From: Tetragonia tetragonoides
Taxonomy: Eukaryota; Streptophyta; Magnoliopsida; Caryophyllales; Aizoaceae
NCBI GenBank assembly: GCA_038025085.1
Contig: CM076149.1
Span: 29,363,001 to 29,427,000 of the forward strand
DNA length: 64,000 nucleotides
Direction of reading: 5' to 3'
A program made the translations under genes and the position numbers. Position 1 is the first letter of the stretch. Each line of letters starts with the position of its first letter. This document shows positions 36,002 through 48,170 of this stretch, in pieces. The notes under the pieces are model-generated. The model was not told the DNA's origin, searched no databases, and worked only from the letters and a program-made list of their open reading frames with translations.

Positions 36002-37666
36002 TACACTTGTGGAGTCCAAAATCCAAAAAATATTTATAAATTTAGTTGTATAATTATGGTTGAAATTATATACAAATAATATTTTCCAACTTTAATATTA
36101 TCCAATTGTGAATCAAGAGTTTGCGTCAAGGCGATTTAAAGTGATTGTAAAAATGTGACATTTATCTTATCTAACCTAACATACAATATTGTAACATAAC
36201 CCAACCTATCTTATCTTTCAGATATGAATCTATCTGATTCAGAAAGGAAGAACTTGCATCAGTATCTCAATTTTAATTCAAACATGGTCTTGGACCAAAG
36301 CTTTATCACAGTCCCCGCTTCTAGTAGCTAGTAGGTATTCCCAGATCGGATAAATCGAATTCGGAATTCAAAAGTTGAGTTCAAAAAAAAGAGAAATTGT
36401 CATAGAATCTCGGAGAGTTGCTGAGGGTACAAGAAGAGTTATTGATAGTATTTTAAAGACCGCTATGGATCTTTGTTAGACGGGCTTTTTTGATGGATTT
36501 TTGTACGATTACACAAAAATTTTGATTTGAAAAAAAAATTTCAACTTTGATATTATCCAAATTCAGATAATATTGTTGGAGTGTATTTCATATTTTCATA
36601 ATACAACCGATGCAGATGAGGAGGTTGTCAAGTCTACTGACAAAGACATTATGAGACTTTGCGGTGTTATTTTCACTGGAAAGGAATTGCAGAGGGAATT
36701 GAATCAGATTTAAATAATATTGTAGGTTCGTTAAACTTATAATAGGAACCGGTAATTGGTTTGCGATCATTCAAGTTTTTGGCCTTGGAAGCAGCGATTC
36801 CTCTTTTATGAGCTTATATGGATGAAACTCCAACATGGTGAGGATGAATACCTCCAATATGTAGAGGTTGATGATCATGAAAAAAAACAAAGTATATATT
36901 ATGATCTTTTTGATTTATTTAGTGTTGAGTGTTAATCCGGTTAGAAAATGTACGGGTTGACATGTACGTGTGCTAAAAAATATACCATTGAGTTGAATTC
37001 AAGCAGGTCACTATAAGAACATCGTTACAATTCTTTCACATTTTTTTAGAGTTGCACATTTCCATTACAATGACAAACCCCGCAAAGGTGTTGATTAGAG
37101 GTTTATTATTTGATTGAGTCGGACATACGATTAACTATTATTGATCAGTTCATTGAGCTTGCTACATTAGAATGCGTTCCTCTTTCTCACGTGCAAAATG
37201 TATTTTTCGATTTTGCAGAGTGGGTGCCTAGACATAGAGGTCAACTTACAAGATAAATGTGTCTGGTATGTCTCTCTTTGAACCTTATTTTTGTTTTTAC
37301 TAGTTTATGTTATGTTTTATGACTAAACAGAATAGGTCAACAGAATATTATCATAACACAGCCCAACCAGTGATCTTAGTTTGAAACTTCATAAAATAGA
37401 TAAACTTTGAGGCTTTATGTTTCCATAAGAATTTTGTTTAGTAAACAAAAGAAGGGTTCTAGAACCCATAAACGGGGTTAAAATATCACCTCAAGTGCAT
37501 TATTACACATTTACAGGACTTACTGCTTAGATTCATTGCTCACTATTTGTTAACACCTTTTGCGATGCATTATTTAACTTCTTAATTTTATTGCTTGCAT
37601 TACAATGCTTTGTTTCAATGAGAGTTGAGGCTAAATGGTGTTTAGTTCGATCTTATCATTGCCAAT
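36002..37666. other. AT-rich region with decayed coding-like stretches
   Basis: No intact gene. A 53-codon open stretch (37095-37256, +) is coding-like and contains FIELATLECVPLSH and DFAEWVPRHRGQLTR before a stop. Near 36740-36830 another short segment reads RSFKFLALEAAIPLL, then after a stop AYMDETPTW. I could not assign either; they may be remnants of a transposase or gag. Confidence 0.35.
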
Positions 37667-37749
37667 CTTTGGACCCGGGGCTTCGGCGTCTCCCCTTTTG
37701 GATGAATCACCTTCTAGGAAGTCCGACGTCCTTATAAAAATGAGTAGTA

Positions 37750-38045
37750 ATTGAGGAAAGGGACAAGTAATTATTAGGGAACCGTGGAGTTAGAAAATGT
37801 TTTGAAAGACACCGAATCTAGAAAATAATAATGTCAGGGAAAAATCTTTTTCCACATGCACGTTTACCGAAATTGACAAACCGAATGAACAAACTAGGGA
37901 CTACCCTACGCTAAAGGATCAGACTATTCACGTTTTTAAGACCTCCATATTTAGAAAATATGAGTACCCAATGAGATGGGTCCAAGGGCAAGGTACGAAC
38001 TGGAAAGCTGTTAGACACCCAACTCACTCGTTTAAATGAGGTCTT
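37750..38045 (-). repeat. Duplicated LTR segment, copy 1
   Basis: Shares GAACCGTGGAGTTAGAAAA, GGACTACCCTACGCT, ATGAGTACCCAA and GTTAGACACCCAA with 38278-38575 in the same order and orientation. Confidence 0.75.
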
Positions 38046-38277
38046 TATTAACTCAAGTTTGTTGAATACATTGATGACATAAATCTCATGCAGATCAGAA
38101 AGACAACCTAGATTTAGCTATTTGGTTGGTTTTCACAAGCATCAAAACAATTATTTATTAACCCACTTTAAACATGAACAAATTCGTGTCTTAAACAGCG
38201 TAAGGAAATAACTGTAAGGACCTTAACACGAGTTAAACATGGCTACGATCGTTATAAAATTGTATTGTGATTGAATC

Positions 38278-38575
38278 AATGGGTTAATTAAGTCCAAAGA
38301 ACCGTCGAGTTAGAAAAGTATTTTGAAAGACATTGAATTGAAGAAAAATCATGAAAAAGTCAATCCTCTACAGGCGTGTTTACCAAAAGGGAAAAATCGA
38401 AGGGACTCCCCTACGCTGGAGGATCCGGCTATTCAAGTTTTAGAATGACTCTCACTCATATAAAACATATGAGTACCCAAGAATATGACCCCATGGGCTA
38501 AGGTATGAATTGAGAATGTGTTAGACACCCAATACTACCACTCAATTGACGGCCTCTATCAACTAAAGTTTGCTT
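38278..38575 (-). repeat. Duplicated LTR segment, copy 2
   Basis: Second copy, about 530 bp after the first. It ends where the LINE fragment begins. Confidence 0.75.
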
Positions 38576-39110
38576 AAAAGAATTGACCATCTATTCTTTG
38601 AATGTTCCTTCTCAAGCGAGCTGCTGCACACAATGCTCACTTGGGCAGGAAACAATACTCACAGTAGCTCTTGGGATCAAGTCTTGGTATGGGCAAAGGG
38701 GAGTGCTATAGGCAAGAACCCAAGAAGAAGTTGATCAAGGCTGTGATTAATGGAGTTAGTCATGCTATCTGGGAAGCAAGGAATATGATTATTTTCAGAC
38801 AGGATAAGTGTACAATCAGGGAGATTTGCAGGAGACTAGTCTGCCAGCTACATGTTAGAGCTCAGAACTCAAAGTGTGAGCAGCTAAAAGGAATGTTCGA
38901 AACCATATTGAATTATTCCTTACCTGTTGTACTGTAGGTTCTTTTTGTTGTTGTTTCTGATTAGGAATTTGTATCTCTGTATGGACACTAAGGTAGATAT
39001 GCTTGGTTTGGTTTTCTGTCTCTCCAATCTGGGTTGTAGATTGAGAGACCAAGAGTTGTAACGCTTATATCTTTTGAAAATAAAATTAATTAATTTTCCA
39101 AAAAAAAAAA
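38576..39110 (+). pseudogene. 5'-truncated LINE 3' end with poly(A)
   Basis: Starts within the zf-RVT region (DHLFFECSFS), then after a frame change IWEARNMIIFRQDKC, a stop, about 170 bp of 3' untranslated sequence and an A run at 39100-39109. Typical product of truncated target-primed reverse transcription. Confidence 0.78.
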
Positions 39111-39462
39111 TTCCCTCGCAAATCGGGTTAAAAATCTAGATTAGACTACTAATTAGCTTATCACGAGTATCACAACAATAGTTATTGTCGACATCTGAAC
39201 TTGCATTTGATTAACAAGTTGAGCAACACAATAACAGGACGTGCTTGGTATAGAAAGAAAAGACAAGATTTCAAAAGCAATAAAGAACATGATTTTGCAT
39301 GATATCTACATTGTGACGAGTAGAAAATAAGAAAAGAATAGTAAAGCATGATCTCAATAGAGAATTAAAAGAAAGATGGTAAGCCAGAACAGGAGGTTGG
39401 TTATTGTGAATATAGGTTGTCTAGTGAAGACTGGGCGAATCGGAATGAGGGCCGAGAGACCA

Positions 39463-39470
39463 TTTTTATA
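39463..39470 (-). promoter_or_regulatory. TATA box of the interrupted Tat LTR
   Basis: Minus strand TATAAAAA. Immediately upstream (plus strand 39550-39740) is an array of a roughly 30-base unit around GACTGTGGCAATCAATCCC. Confidence 0.45.
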
Positions 39471-39969
39471 GACGTCAAACTACGGTTATACGGGTTGAAA
39501 AGATAGGATAACGGAGCTTCGCACTGAAGAAAACAAATGTCAAAAGATAAGGGGGTCACAATCGTTAGTGACTGTGGCAATCAATCCCACAACCGTCAAC
39601 GACTGTGGCAATCAATCCCATAGTCGTCAGTGACTGTGGAAGGTTGCCATAGCCGCTAGAGGCTAAGGTACAGCTGTTTACAACATTGTGACGTAATTCG
39701 GTAAGTTAGATATTACCGTCGTTAGCGGCTGCGGCCAAGGATGACAACATCTTACGCGGCAGAGTTTGATAACGACATTGTGTATGTGCATAATTTGACG
39801 AATCAGATATTAAACAGACTGGAAATGTGAAATGACGGTTTTACCCTTTGTTTGGGGAAATGATGATTTTACCCTTGATTATCCCGATAATAATGTCTTC
39901 GCAACCGGGAGTTGGAATGTGGCTCAAAAGGTATAGTTGGAAAGCCCTTGAGCGATTCTATTGAATCAT

Positions 39970-39975
<6 letters not shown>

Positions 39976-40057
<82 letters not shown>
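39976..40057 (+). repeat. (TA)n microsatellite in Helitron B head 1
   Basis: About 40 TA units directly before the conserved head sequence. Confidence 0.95.
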
Positions 40058-40060
<3 letters not shown>

Positions 40061-40323
40061 GGGTCTTTTTTCGTGTGGTGACGATACGTGGAACGCGACA
40101 TAGGCGAGCCACGTCGTGTGGGCATAATACGTAAGCCGACACGTAAGCACAAACTTTCCACGTAGCATGACACATCATCCATCATTAATGTCTCATCATT
40201 AGTTGACTTAATTATATAATTATTAACATATTTCTAAATTTCAAAATAATATAAGTTTAGTTACGTAAGTCAAATAATTATAAACCTGACTCCGTTGGAT
40301 TGGATTTGAAAAATGCTTCAAAA

Positions 40324-40424
<101 letters not shown>

Positions 40425-41791
40425 TTGGGATCTTTCCGTGTGCTGATGACACATAGGACGTCACATAAAGGAAATGTTCGTGCGAAGACGACACGTAGAC
40501 GCCATGTGTGCTCAACTTTGTCACATAATTTTAGTTGTGCGAAATAAAATAAGCATGTGCTATCAACTTTTAGTGCACATATACAGTTAATGCAAAATGA
40601 TTTTATTCATTATTTTCGTTAATTGAATTACTTATTAAAATTAGTATCCATATACTATTTTTATTATCTATCTAAACTTAGTCCAATCTCATTACAAATG
40701 AAGGTGGCATGAAAATATCATTTTCAAGAATTAGCATGCTGCATCCTATGGGTAGAAATCTTTGAAAAAATAAAATAAAATATATTTTACTAATAAGATT
40801 AAAAATTTCACATCAAAATAGCACTATATTATTTAATATATTCATAAAATTATTTTACGAGCCCGTGCGAAGCACGGGGATAAAACCTATTATATACATA
40901 TAATTGGGTCCTTCTTCGTGTGGTGACGACACGTGAGACGCCACGTAGGCGACACATAATCGCGGAGGGTTGACACATAAGTTGACATGCAAGCAAGTCA
41001 TCAAACATGTTATTACTCATTAATGCATCGAATTAATGATCACATTTATCATTATTAGCATATTGTCTTAAATTATAAAATAATATAACTTTAGTTACGT
41101 AATTTGGAATGTTATAATTCTTACTTCATTGAATTGAATTTTAAAAATACTTAAAAATGAGATACATATGTCCTATATTTGACCCACAAAGTTCGGTATA
41201 AACTAAGTGTATAAGACCATGACCTTCGTTATTTATGATACAAAATCACACATGATTAGCATATGTCAAGTTTATAATTTTATTGGTTAAATTATTTCAA
41301 ATTTTCCATGTTATTTTTGGGCACTCAGATATTTTGCCGAGATAGAATAAAATGAATAGTATCTAAAATGATAGAATGTACTAATTGAAGCACCAAAACT
41401 ATTCTCTCTATTTAATCGAATTCATGGCTAATTAACAACGTGGAATATGCTTTGCATAGCTTTATTGTGATTTATGTACTTTAAATATATCATCACCAAA
41501 ATCTATCAGATTAGAACAAAAGCTTCATCTCTCCTAATTCAATACTCATGACATACTTCAATACTTGGATAATAATATTAAACTTTATATATTTGTAAAA
41601 CTATTTTACAAGCCCGTGCGAAGCATGGGAATAAAAACTAGTAGAATGTAAATGAAGGGGTCGTTTGGATGATTTGATATCTCATTATCTGTGAGGTTGT
41701 GAAGGAAAAATATCACACGTGTATATATAAAATTACTCATTTTATCATTGGACTTTTTTGGAGAATCTCATGACACTTTTTAGGCATCTAT

Positions 41792-42074
41792 AGTGACATT
41801 CTTTGTACAGAAAAAAAATCTAGATTTTTAACATGATTTGGAAGCTGTAAAGTTAGGCCAGTTATTTACAAGAGTATAGTTTAATTTTCGTGATAGATAC
41901 AGTGTGACTAGAAGGAATTAAATAGGAAAGCAAGACTAATTAATTATAACAGTCAGCCCATTCAAAAAAAAAAAAAAAAAAAAAAACTAAGAACACTCAG
42001 GAATATTGGAGCTGAAGTGTAGGCTACAAGCAAAGAGAAGTAAAATTTGATCTCAAGTAAAGAAGGCAAATTTT
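41792..42074. other. Spacer with A-rich tract
   Basis: No gene. The A run at 41966-41986 may be a retroposon tail, but no LINE or SINE body could be recognised before it. Confidence 0.4.
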
Positions 42075-42392
42075 AGTGTTAGTACTCCTTAAAACAGAGT
42101 TGTCGATAAACACTTAGTGATGAAATTTTAGTGTTAGTTAGTACTCTATTTTGATCTCTTTGTGATGAAATGACAAATTTACCACTGATTCTCCTGATAT
42201 AGATATCCATAGAACCAGGAGTCGGAAAAGGACTCTTTAGGTATTATTATTGGAAAGCTTTTGAGAGGAACTATTCAATGAAGTGAAGGTAGATGGTCCT
42301 TTACCTATTAAAGCATTAGCAACAGCTATGGACAATTTTCTATCATCATCGGGTATTTGAGTAAATCTAACGACACTTTATAAACGTCTACA
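42075..42392 (-). repeat. Start of a second Tat LTR with polypurine tract
   Basis: On the minus strand the LTR begins TGTAGACGTTTATAAAGTG at 42392, preceded by GAAGTCTCCACTTTG (plus strand 42393 on), the reverse of the AAAGTGGGGGCTTC-type tract of Tat elements. It repeats about 130 bp also present at 39836-39965. Only the LTR start remains. Confidence 0.6.
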
Positions 42393-42738
42393 GAAGTCTC
42401 CACTTTGTCCAAACTTGAGTAAAGGAAAAGTCAAAGTATTTCAGAACTGACATGCATGATGTTGATGTGTATTCAGTGAGTAAGATTGAAACGGTATGGA
42501 TGAATGTATGAGCAATCATTGACTGCAAAATGCTCTGTTTTTTGCCAAGAATTTGTGAAAGAGAGAAAATATTATGAGTAGCAGTCCAAACGCCTCCCGT
42601 ACAAGACTGTTGACTGGTAAGGCATGAAGATATATAAGCAATCGACAACTGTAGGAGGTCACACAAAAAAATGCTATGCTCTCTTCTCCCTCTACCCATG
42701 CGCATGTTAACATCTCCTGCTAACCTGCTCTTAGTTTA

Positions 42739-43955
42739 ATGGTGAGGAAGGAAAAAACAAAGCGAGGGTCTGATAAGGAGGGCAATGGTGTAGTGAATAA
42801 GGCACAACCAGTTTCGGAAGTAACGATGGAGATTCCTAATGGTCTACACAGTTCACAGAGACCGAATCTAGATAGGGTGGTTCGTAACCTAGCCAATGAA
42901 TTGAATCCTCCGGAGATTTTGACACCGAGGGTTCAACATGGGTCAGTTCAGCAAATTGAGTTAGCTTGCGAAAAAATTAAATCATGGCTTTCTCAGTTGC
43001 AAGAGAAAGCTAAATTGAGAGGGTCCTGGGCTGATGAGGTAGTAGCAACTGAAAAGGGAAGTCCGCCTAAATCATCTGAGCTAGGTAATCCTTCTGCTTG
43101 GGATACTTTTGATAATTCAAAACTTAAAAATGTTGAGTTTCGTTTAGATTATGTAGAACCAACTATGATTGAGGGAAAAATGTTGGTGAGATTCACATTG
43201 ATTATATTAAATTTGAAATAGAATACTGGAATCAGGTGTTGGTTTGCTATGTGATGGGATCACGTCCACCTGTGAGTGTTTTCAGTGGATTTTTAAGGCG
43301 TATTTGGGCTAATAGAGACATGAGAAAAATAGCCATGATGAATAATGGAATTGTCCTTGGGAGATTTGACTCTGTGGAAAATAGGGACTCAATACTGCAA
43401 GAAGGAGTATTTCACTTTGATAATAAACCACTTATTGTAAGGCCATGGTCGGCAAATGCAAATTATGCAAAGAAGGAGCAACAATCTATCCCAATGTGGG
43501 TGAAACTACCAGGACTTGATGTTAATTACTGGAATGCTACTGGACTAAGCAAAGTAGCCAGCCTTTTTGGGCGCCCGATGATGGCAAATAAGGACACTGA
43601 ACTGATAGTAGGAATCAACTTTGCTAGGGTTTTAATTGAGGTGGATATTGAATCTGAGATCCCTCATAAGGTCCAATTTCGAAATGAAAAAGGGTTAATT
43701 GTGGAGCAACAAGTACACTATGATTGGAAACCTACAGTGTGTACTTTCTGTAGGCAAAAGGGCCATGTTGAAGAAGCTTGCAGGAAGAAAATGGGACCTC
43801 TGGAGCCCCATAAGGTCCCAGCTGCTGCTACAAATAGAGTTGTCCCTCTAGCTCCAAGAGCTCCTACAGGTGTAGTCAGATCACTAACTGGTGCAGCACC
43901 CAAGGAAGCACCAGTGCAGCCTGAAGTTGGCAACAATGCTACTAGGCAACAATAG
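42739..43955 (+). pseudogene. LINE ORF1: DUF4283 and zinc knuckle
   Basis: Two frames (42739-43221 and 43236-43955) broken by a frameshift near 43210. The first is the variable N-terminus. The second contains the DUF4283 RNA-binding-like domain (DSILQEGVFHFDNKPLIVRP, WVKLPGLDVNYW), then a Cys-rich knuckle CTFCRQKGHVEEAC and a Pro/Ala-rich tail. This is the standard ORF1 of plant L1-type LINEs. With ORF2 fragments downstream it forms one plus-strand LINE. Confidence 0.85.
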
Positions 43956-44229
43956 TGGATACAAGCAGGGAGAGGCAGAGGCAGGGGTAGACAAGGTTTC
44001 AGGAAAAATGTCCAAAGGGGAAGAACTGGGAGGCAGAACTTTGGTAATCCTAGGCCAATTCCTGAGCTTACTGGAACTGGAGCATAAGAGGCAGTAGGGA
44101 TTGTAGAGAATACTCCTCTCCATAATTCATTTGCTGGCATACATGATGAGGGGGTTGAGCAACCAACTGAAGAAGTCTTTTAAGGTGGTGAGGAGATCAT
44201 TTCTCTTGTGGGATACTGATAGATTGTGC

Positions 44230-45022
44230 TTTTAGAATGTGCGGGGGTTTAATGGCTCAAATAAACCGAAGGAGGTAACTCACTTTTGCAATGTTAATAA
44301 ATTTGGCTTTGTTGCTCTGTTAGAAACTAAAATTAGAGCTATTAATTTTGATAAATGCAAAAGAAAAATATTCTTAATGGATGGGAATCTTATTTTAATC
44401 TTGATGTTCAATATTGGGGGAAAATTTGGGGGATATGGCTCCCTCAAGTTTTCAATGTACTGGTTGTATTCTCTTCCGCTCAACTTGTTACAGTTCAGGT
44501 TACTGATTTGAGTATGAAGAAATAGTTTTATATAAGCATTGTGTATGGACTGAATGAAAAGGAGGATAGGAAGGAACTCTGGAGTGATATGAGTACTTTT
44601 GCTAGTAGTTTTGTTGGTCCTTGGTTGATTGCTGGTGATTTAATAATGTATTGAAACATGATAATAAGAAGGGTGGGATTGTTGTGTCTTACAATGAAAC
44701 AATTGACTTTCAACCTTGTTTAGACCAATGTTTGCTGACTGAACTAAGCTGGTCAGGCTGTAAATTTACCTGGAATAATAGACATGAGAATGGGGCTAGA
44801 GTGTACTCTAAGATTGATTGGCTGTTTGCAAACTGCCAATGGGTTCAGGAATTTGATCAGTGCTCTATTAGATTTCTCCCTGAAGGTGCTTCAAATCACT
44901 CTCCAGTTTTCCTTGAACTAGCACCTGGTGTATTAAGGAGGAATGGTAAATTCAGGTATTTGAACATGTGGAGTACACATGTTTATTTCAAGAAATTTGT
45001 GAATCAGGAAATGGAATGTTGA
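44230..45022 (+). pseudogene. LINE ORF2: endonuclease domain, broken
   Basis: Begins NVRGFNGSNKPKEV (after a stop) and LLETKI, both marks of the APE endonuclease. After a frameshift near 44640 (GDFNN region) come LLTELSWSGCKFTWNN, YSKIDWLFAN and EGASNHSPVFLEL, the later endonuclease motifs with the catalytic-type SNHSP. At least three disruptions. Confidence 0.85.
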
Positions 45023-45059
45023 TTGCACAAGCACCAAAATGTTCAAACTGTGTGATAAG

Positions 45060-45528
45060 CTGAAGAGTGTAAGGAAAATAGTGAGGAATTTGAATAGAGT
45101 AGAGTACTCAGATATTTTTTTCCAGAGACTATAAAGCAAGAACACTGATGCACCAGGCCAAGACTGTTGCAAACAGAAACCCTGCAGATAAACCACTGCA
45201 AAATGAAGAGAAATCAGCAAGAATGAAGTATTGGGAGGTTAACACTGCAACTGAGGATTTTTTACAGAAAAAACGCAAAATGAAAAGGGTTCAATTGGGT
45301 GATGACAACACAAAAAAATTTCACTCAATTTTGAAACAAAGCTGGCACCAGCAAAATAGAGTATACACCCTGAAGAATGCAGCAGGGGATATTATGTCTG
45401 ATCAACAGCATGTTGGGAGAACTTCTTTCTTTCTACAAAGGCATCCTGGGGGTTAAGGAAAGGGAGAGAGTGCAAGCAACGGATTTTGTCTTTAAATCAG
45501 GGTATATCCTTAATACGGAGCAGCAAGT
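45060..45528 (+). pseudogene. LINE ORF2 linker, cut by Athila insertion
   Basis: Carries NEEKSARMKYWEVN, VQLGDDNTKKFHSILKQ and LSFYKGILG, the linker between endonuclease and reverse transcriptase. The frame stops being LINE-like at GAGCAGCAAGT, position 45528, and resumes at 51325. Confidence 0.82.
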
Positions 45529-46930
45529 TGATGCACAAGTATTTGTACATGTTTTTAGGGTACATTTGCATTGGTTTTATATAATTTGTAGGATGTTAGT
45601 TGCATTTAATGTAGTGATTTTACCCCACATTTTCTAGATTATGCTTTTCTTTGTTTGGTGTGCTTTTGCATGTTTTTGTAGGTATCTTGGGCTTCCTAGA
45701 TAGCGATTCAGTATTTTGGCCATAACTCATCATATGTTTTCCAAATCAAGCGATTCAAAGTATTACGGAACGCTAGCAAAGAGGGCTACAACTTTCTTTT
45801 TTTACGTTTTCGCAAACTACGAGCAGGAGGCTGTCAAATGTTTGAAGATGAAAAACGATCATGCCTTCTTAAAACGGGCCCTCCAGTGAATTGAAGCGCT
45901 GCAGCCCGCCCGAAAAAAACAACCCTCTTCAGAAAACGCCCACCCCGTTTTTTTGGAGGAGGCGTTTTTGGGGCTTTTTGGCCATCGACCCTTCCGCCTA
46001 TAAAAAGCTCATTTTCTTCTTTTTTAGAGATATCTCATCTTAGCCTAAATTTCTAGGGTTCTTTAAAAAACACTATCAAATTGTTAGATTAGTATCCTTA
46101 GTGAATGAAAAACCTTGATAAGTAGTGTTAATCTTCTCTTAACATTTGGTTGTAAGTTTTCTCTTTTCTCTCTTTCTTTCTATCAATACTTGCAAGTTTG
46201 AATATTATGTTTTGGCTAATTAAAATTTATGACTTTATGATGATTAGTGGCTAATCTCTCTTATTAGAGTTGGGATTAGCCCAACTATGGTGTTATTAAT
46301 GCTTGGATGATATGATTTGAATGTTATTATTTGGGTAATTGCTTGTTTGGTAGTATGTGCCCCAAGTGTTTGATGAAATGCCTAAATAAGTTTATGACTT
46401 TATTTTGATCAATTAATCTAAAAACGAAAGGGGAAGGTTGATTGTGAGGGGTTTTACTAACCTATCAAGGAGATTTAGCCACGAAATTAGGATGAATCAC
46501 CTTGGGAACTTATTGATTAGTTTGCGCTTAATGGACCTATTTTGATCTAATCCCATGAAAATAGGTGGTTAGTTTGAGTTACGTGCTTCATTTGGACCTT
46601 GAAAGAGGCCTTGGGTTATTTGAATTCTAATCATTCCCTTGCATTACCCATTTGCTTGCATGCTCCCATAACACTCGTTGCATTAGAACATCATTAATTG
46701 GGTGAATCCCCAACTCTAGCTTTAAATCTTGATTTTATAATAGTGATTATTCTATTCTCTCATCTTAGTTTGTCATCATAGTTTAGCTTTAGGTCTAGTT
46801 AAATTAAATCAACATCACATTTACTCGAATTTGCTAGCTTTTTCGATTTTAGAGATTTTGGTAATTGAAGCCCTCACTCTCTTGGGACACAATATCTTAT
46901 ATATTAATTCGACATTTCCGTGCACTTGTG
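45529..46930 (+). repeat. 5' LTR of the Athila-type element
   Basis: Starts TGATGCACAAGTATTTG and ends near GTGCACTTGTG. TATA box TATAAAAA at 45999-46006, after a GC-rich block with CCCACCCCG. Highly similar to the 3' LTR, so a fairly recent insertion. Confidence 0.88.
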
Positions 46931-46943
46931 AGTGTCAAGTTAT

Positions 46944-46961
46944 TGGCGCCGTTGCCGGGAG
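46944..46961 (+). other. Primer binding site, tRNA-Asp type
   Basis: TGGCGCCGTTGCCGGGAG, the standard Athila primer site complementary to a tRNA-Asp 3' end. Confidence 0.85.
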
Positions 46962-47053
46962 CAAGGCTTCTTTCGATATTGAAATTCTCTTAAATAGGAT
47001 AGACTAAGCATTTTTTCCCCTTGTCTTTCACATAGTTTTCTTTAATTTTTTTA

Positions 47054-47989
47054 ATGGAAACATGTTGGAACCAAGAAGGTTGTGAAGATAATCATTCAAG
47101 TTCATATGCTTATGATTATGGTGACAATAACCATTATTATGGCTATATGAATACGTATGAATATAATGTGCCTAATGCTTATAATGATTGTTATGATTAT
47201 GTTGGAGATGAGGATAATGGCTATCAATGTAGTCATGAAAATGCTAATAATGTAGACACCCTTTACCAAAGTAACCAAAATGATCATTACTTTGTTGACT
47301 ACACTCTTGATAATTGGGATCATCCTAATATTCATGGAGAAGGGCAAACTCCCCAAACCAAGTCACACTTGGAGACTCTTTTGGAACGATTTATTGTTCA
47401 AACACAAAAGAGCAATGAGGAGTTACAAGAAACTCTAGGCAAACTGTGTTCCAAAGTTGATGCATTTGTCTCTCATACCTAGATGCCCGAGCATCAAGTG
47501 GTTCAAGTGGATAGTGTGTCATCATTTTTGGGTGGTGTTGAGGAAGCGGTGATCGATGAATTATATTATAACACGTTCTATGACCTTGAATATCCCGATT
47601 CATTGTCAAACGAGTATATTGATATGATCCCCTTTCCAATTCCAAGGCTTTTCAATGATTCCCCTCCCCCAAAATCCCTTGAACATGCTTTTGTGAAACT
47701 CGATGACGTGATTGTGATCTATGACTCTTGTACGCATCGAGTTGATGATCATATCATGAGTTACAAGCCAAAAAGGAGTTATGAGGATGCTTCTAAATTG
47801 ATACAATGGGAAGGTTCTCCTTTTCATTCCTTTGGCTTTTCGAGGGATTTTAACAAGCTAGGAAAATTTTTGATTACTTACTATATCGTGATGATAATGA
47901 CTTCTCATTTGTTCCTTGATGAGATATGCTCGAACTCTTTTGACAAATTTCTACGAGCCTTGACATGCTATTATGATTATTCGAAGTAA
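47054..47989 (+). pseudogene. Single ORF of the Athila-type element, one in-frame TAG
   Basis: One continuous frame of 311 codons divided by TAG at 47480-47482. Part 1 (142 aa) is unusually rich in Tyr, Asn and Asp, then has a coiled segment (LETLLERFIVQTQKSNEELQ) like the region following gag in Athila polyproteins. Part 2 (168 aa) is acidic and hydrophobic, with FLGGVEEAVIDELYY and SFDKFLRALTCYYDYSK at the end. No CCHC knuckle or enzyme motif seen. Whether the stop is decay or readthrough is unknown. Confidence 0.6.
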
Positions 47990-48144
47990 AGAACAATTGA
48001 CAAAGGAGGCATTGTCATCACCAGATCAACAATGACTTGATGCACACTCCCAAGTCTCTCCACCACAGAGCATTTTGAAGAGCTAATCATTTTGTGAATA
48101 TCACGCCCCTCCCCTCCTTTCTCTTTACTTGTTTACATTGAGGA

Positions 48145-48170
48145 CAATGTAATGTTTAAGCATGGGGGAG
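48145..48170 (+). other. Internal polypurine-tract-like sequence
   Basis: AATGTTTAAGCATGGGGGAG, preceded by TTGAGGACAATG. Closely resembles the true tract at 49870-49890, which is preceded by TTGAGGACAAGC. May be a second tract or the scar of a duplication. Confidence 0.5.

Noticed and set aside
38671..38937. 88-codon frame as a host gene
   Set aside because: It is the C-terminal end of a truncated LINE, followed by its 3' untranslated region and poly(A).
39869..40185. Several minus-strand open frames encoding long Ile-Tyr repeats (also 40318-40524)
   Set aside because: They are translations of the (TA)n microsatellites at Helitron heads, not proteins.
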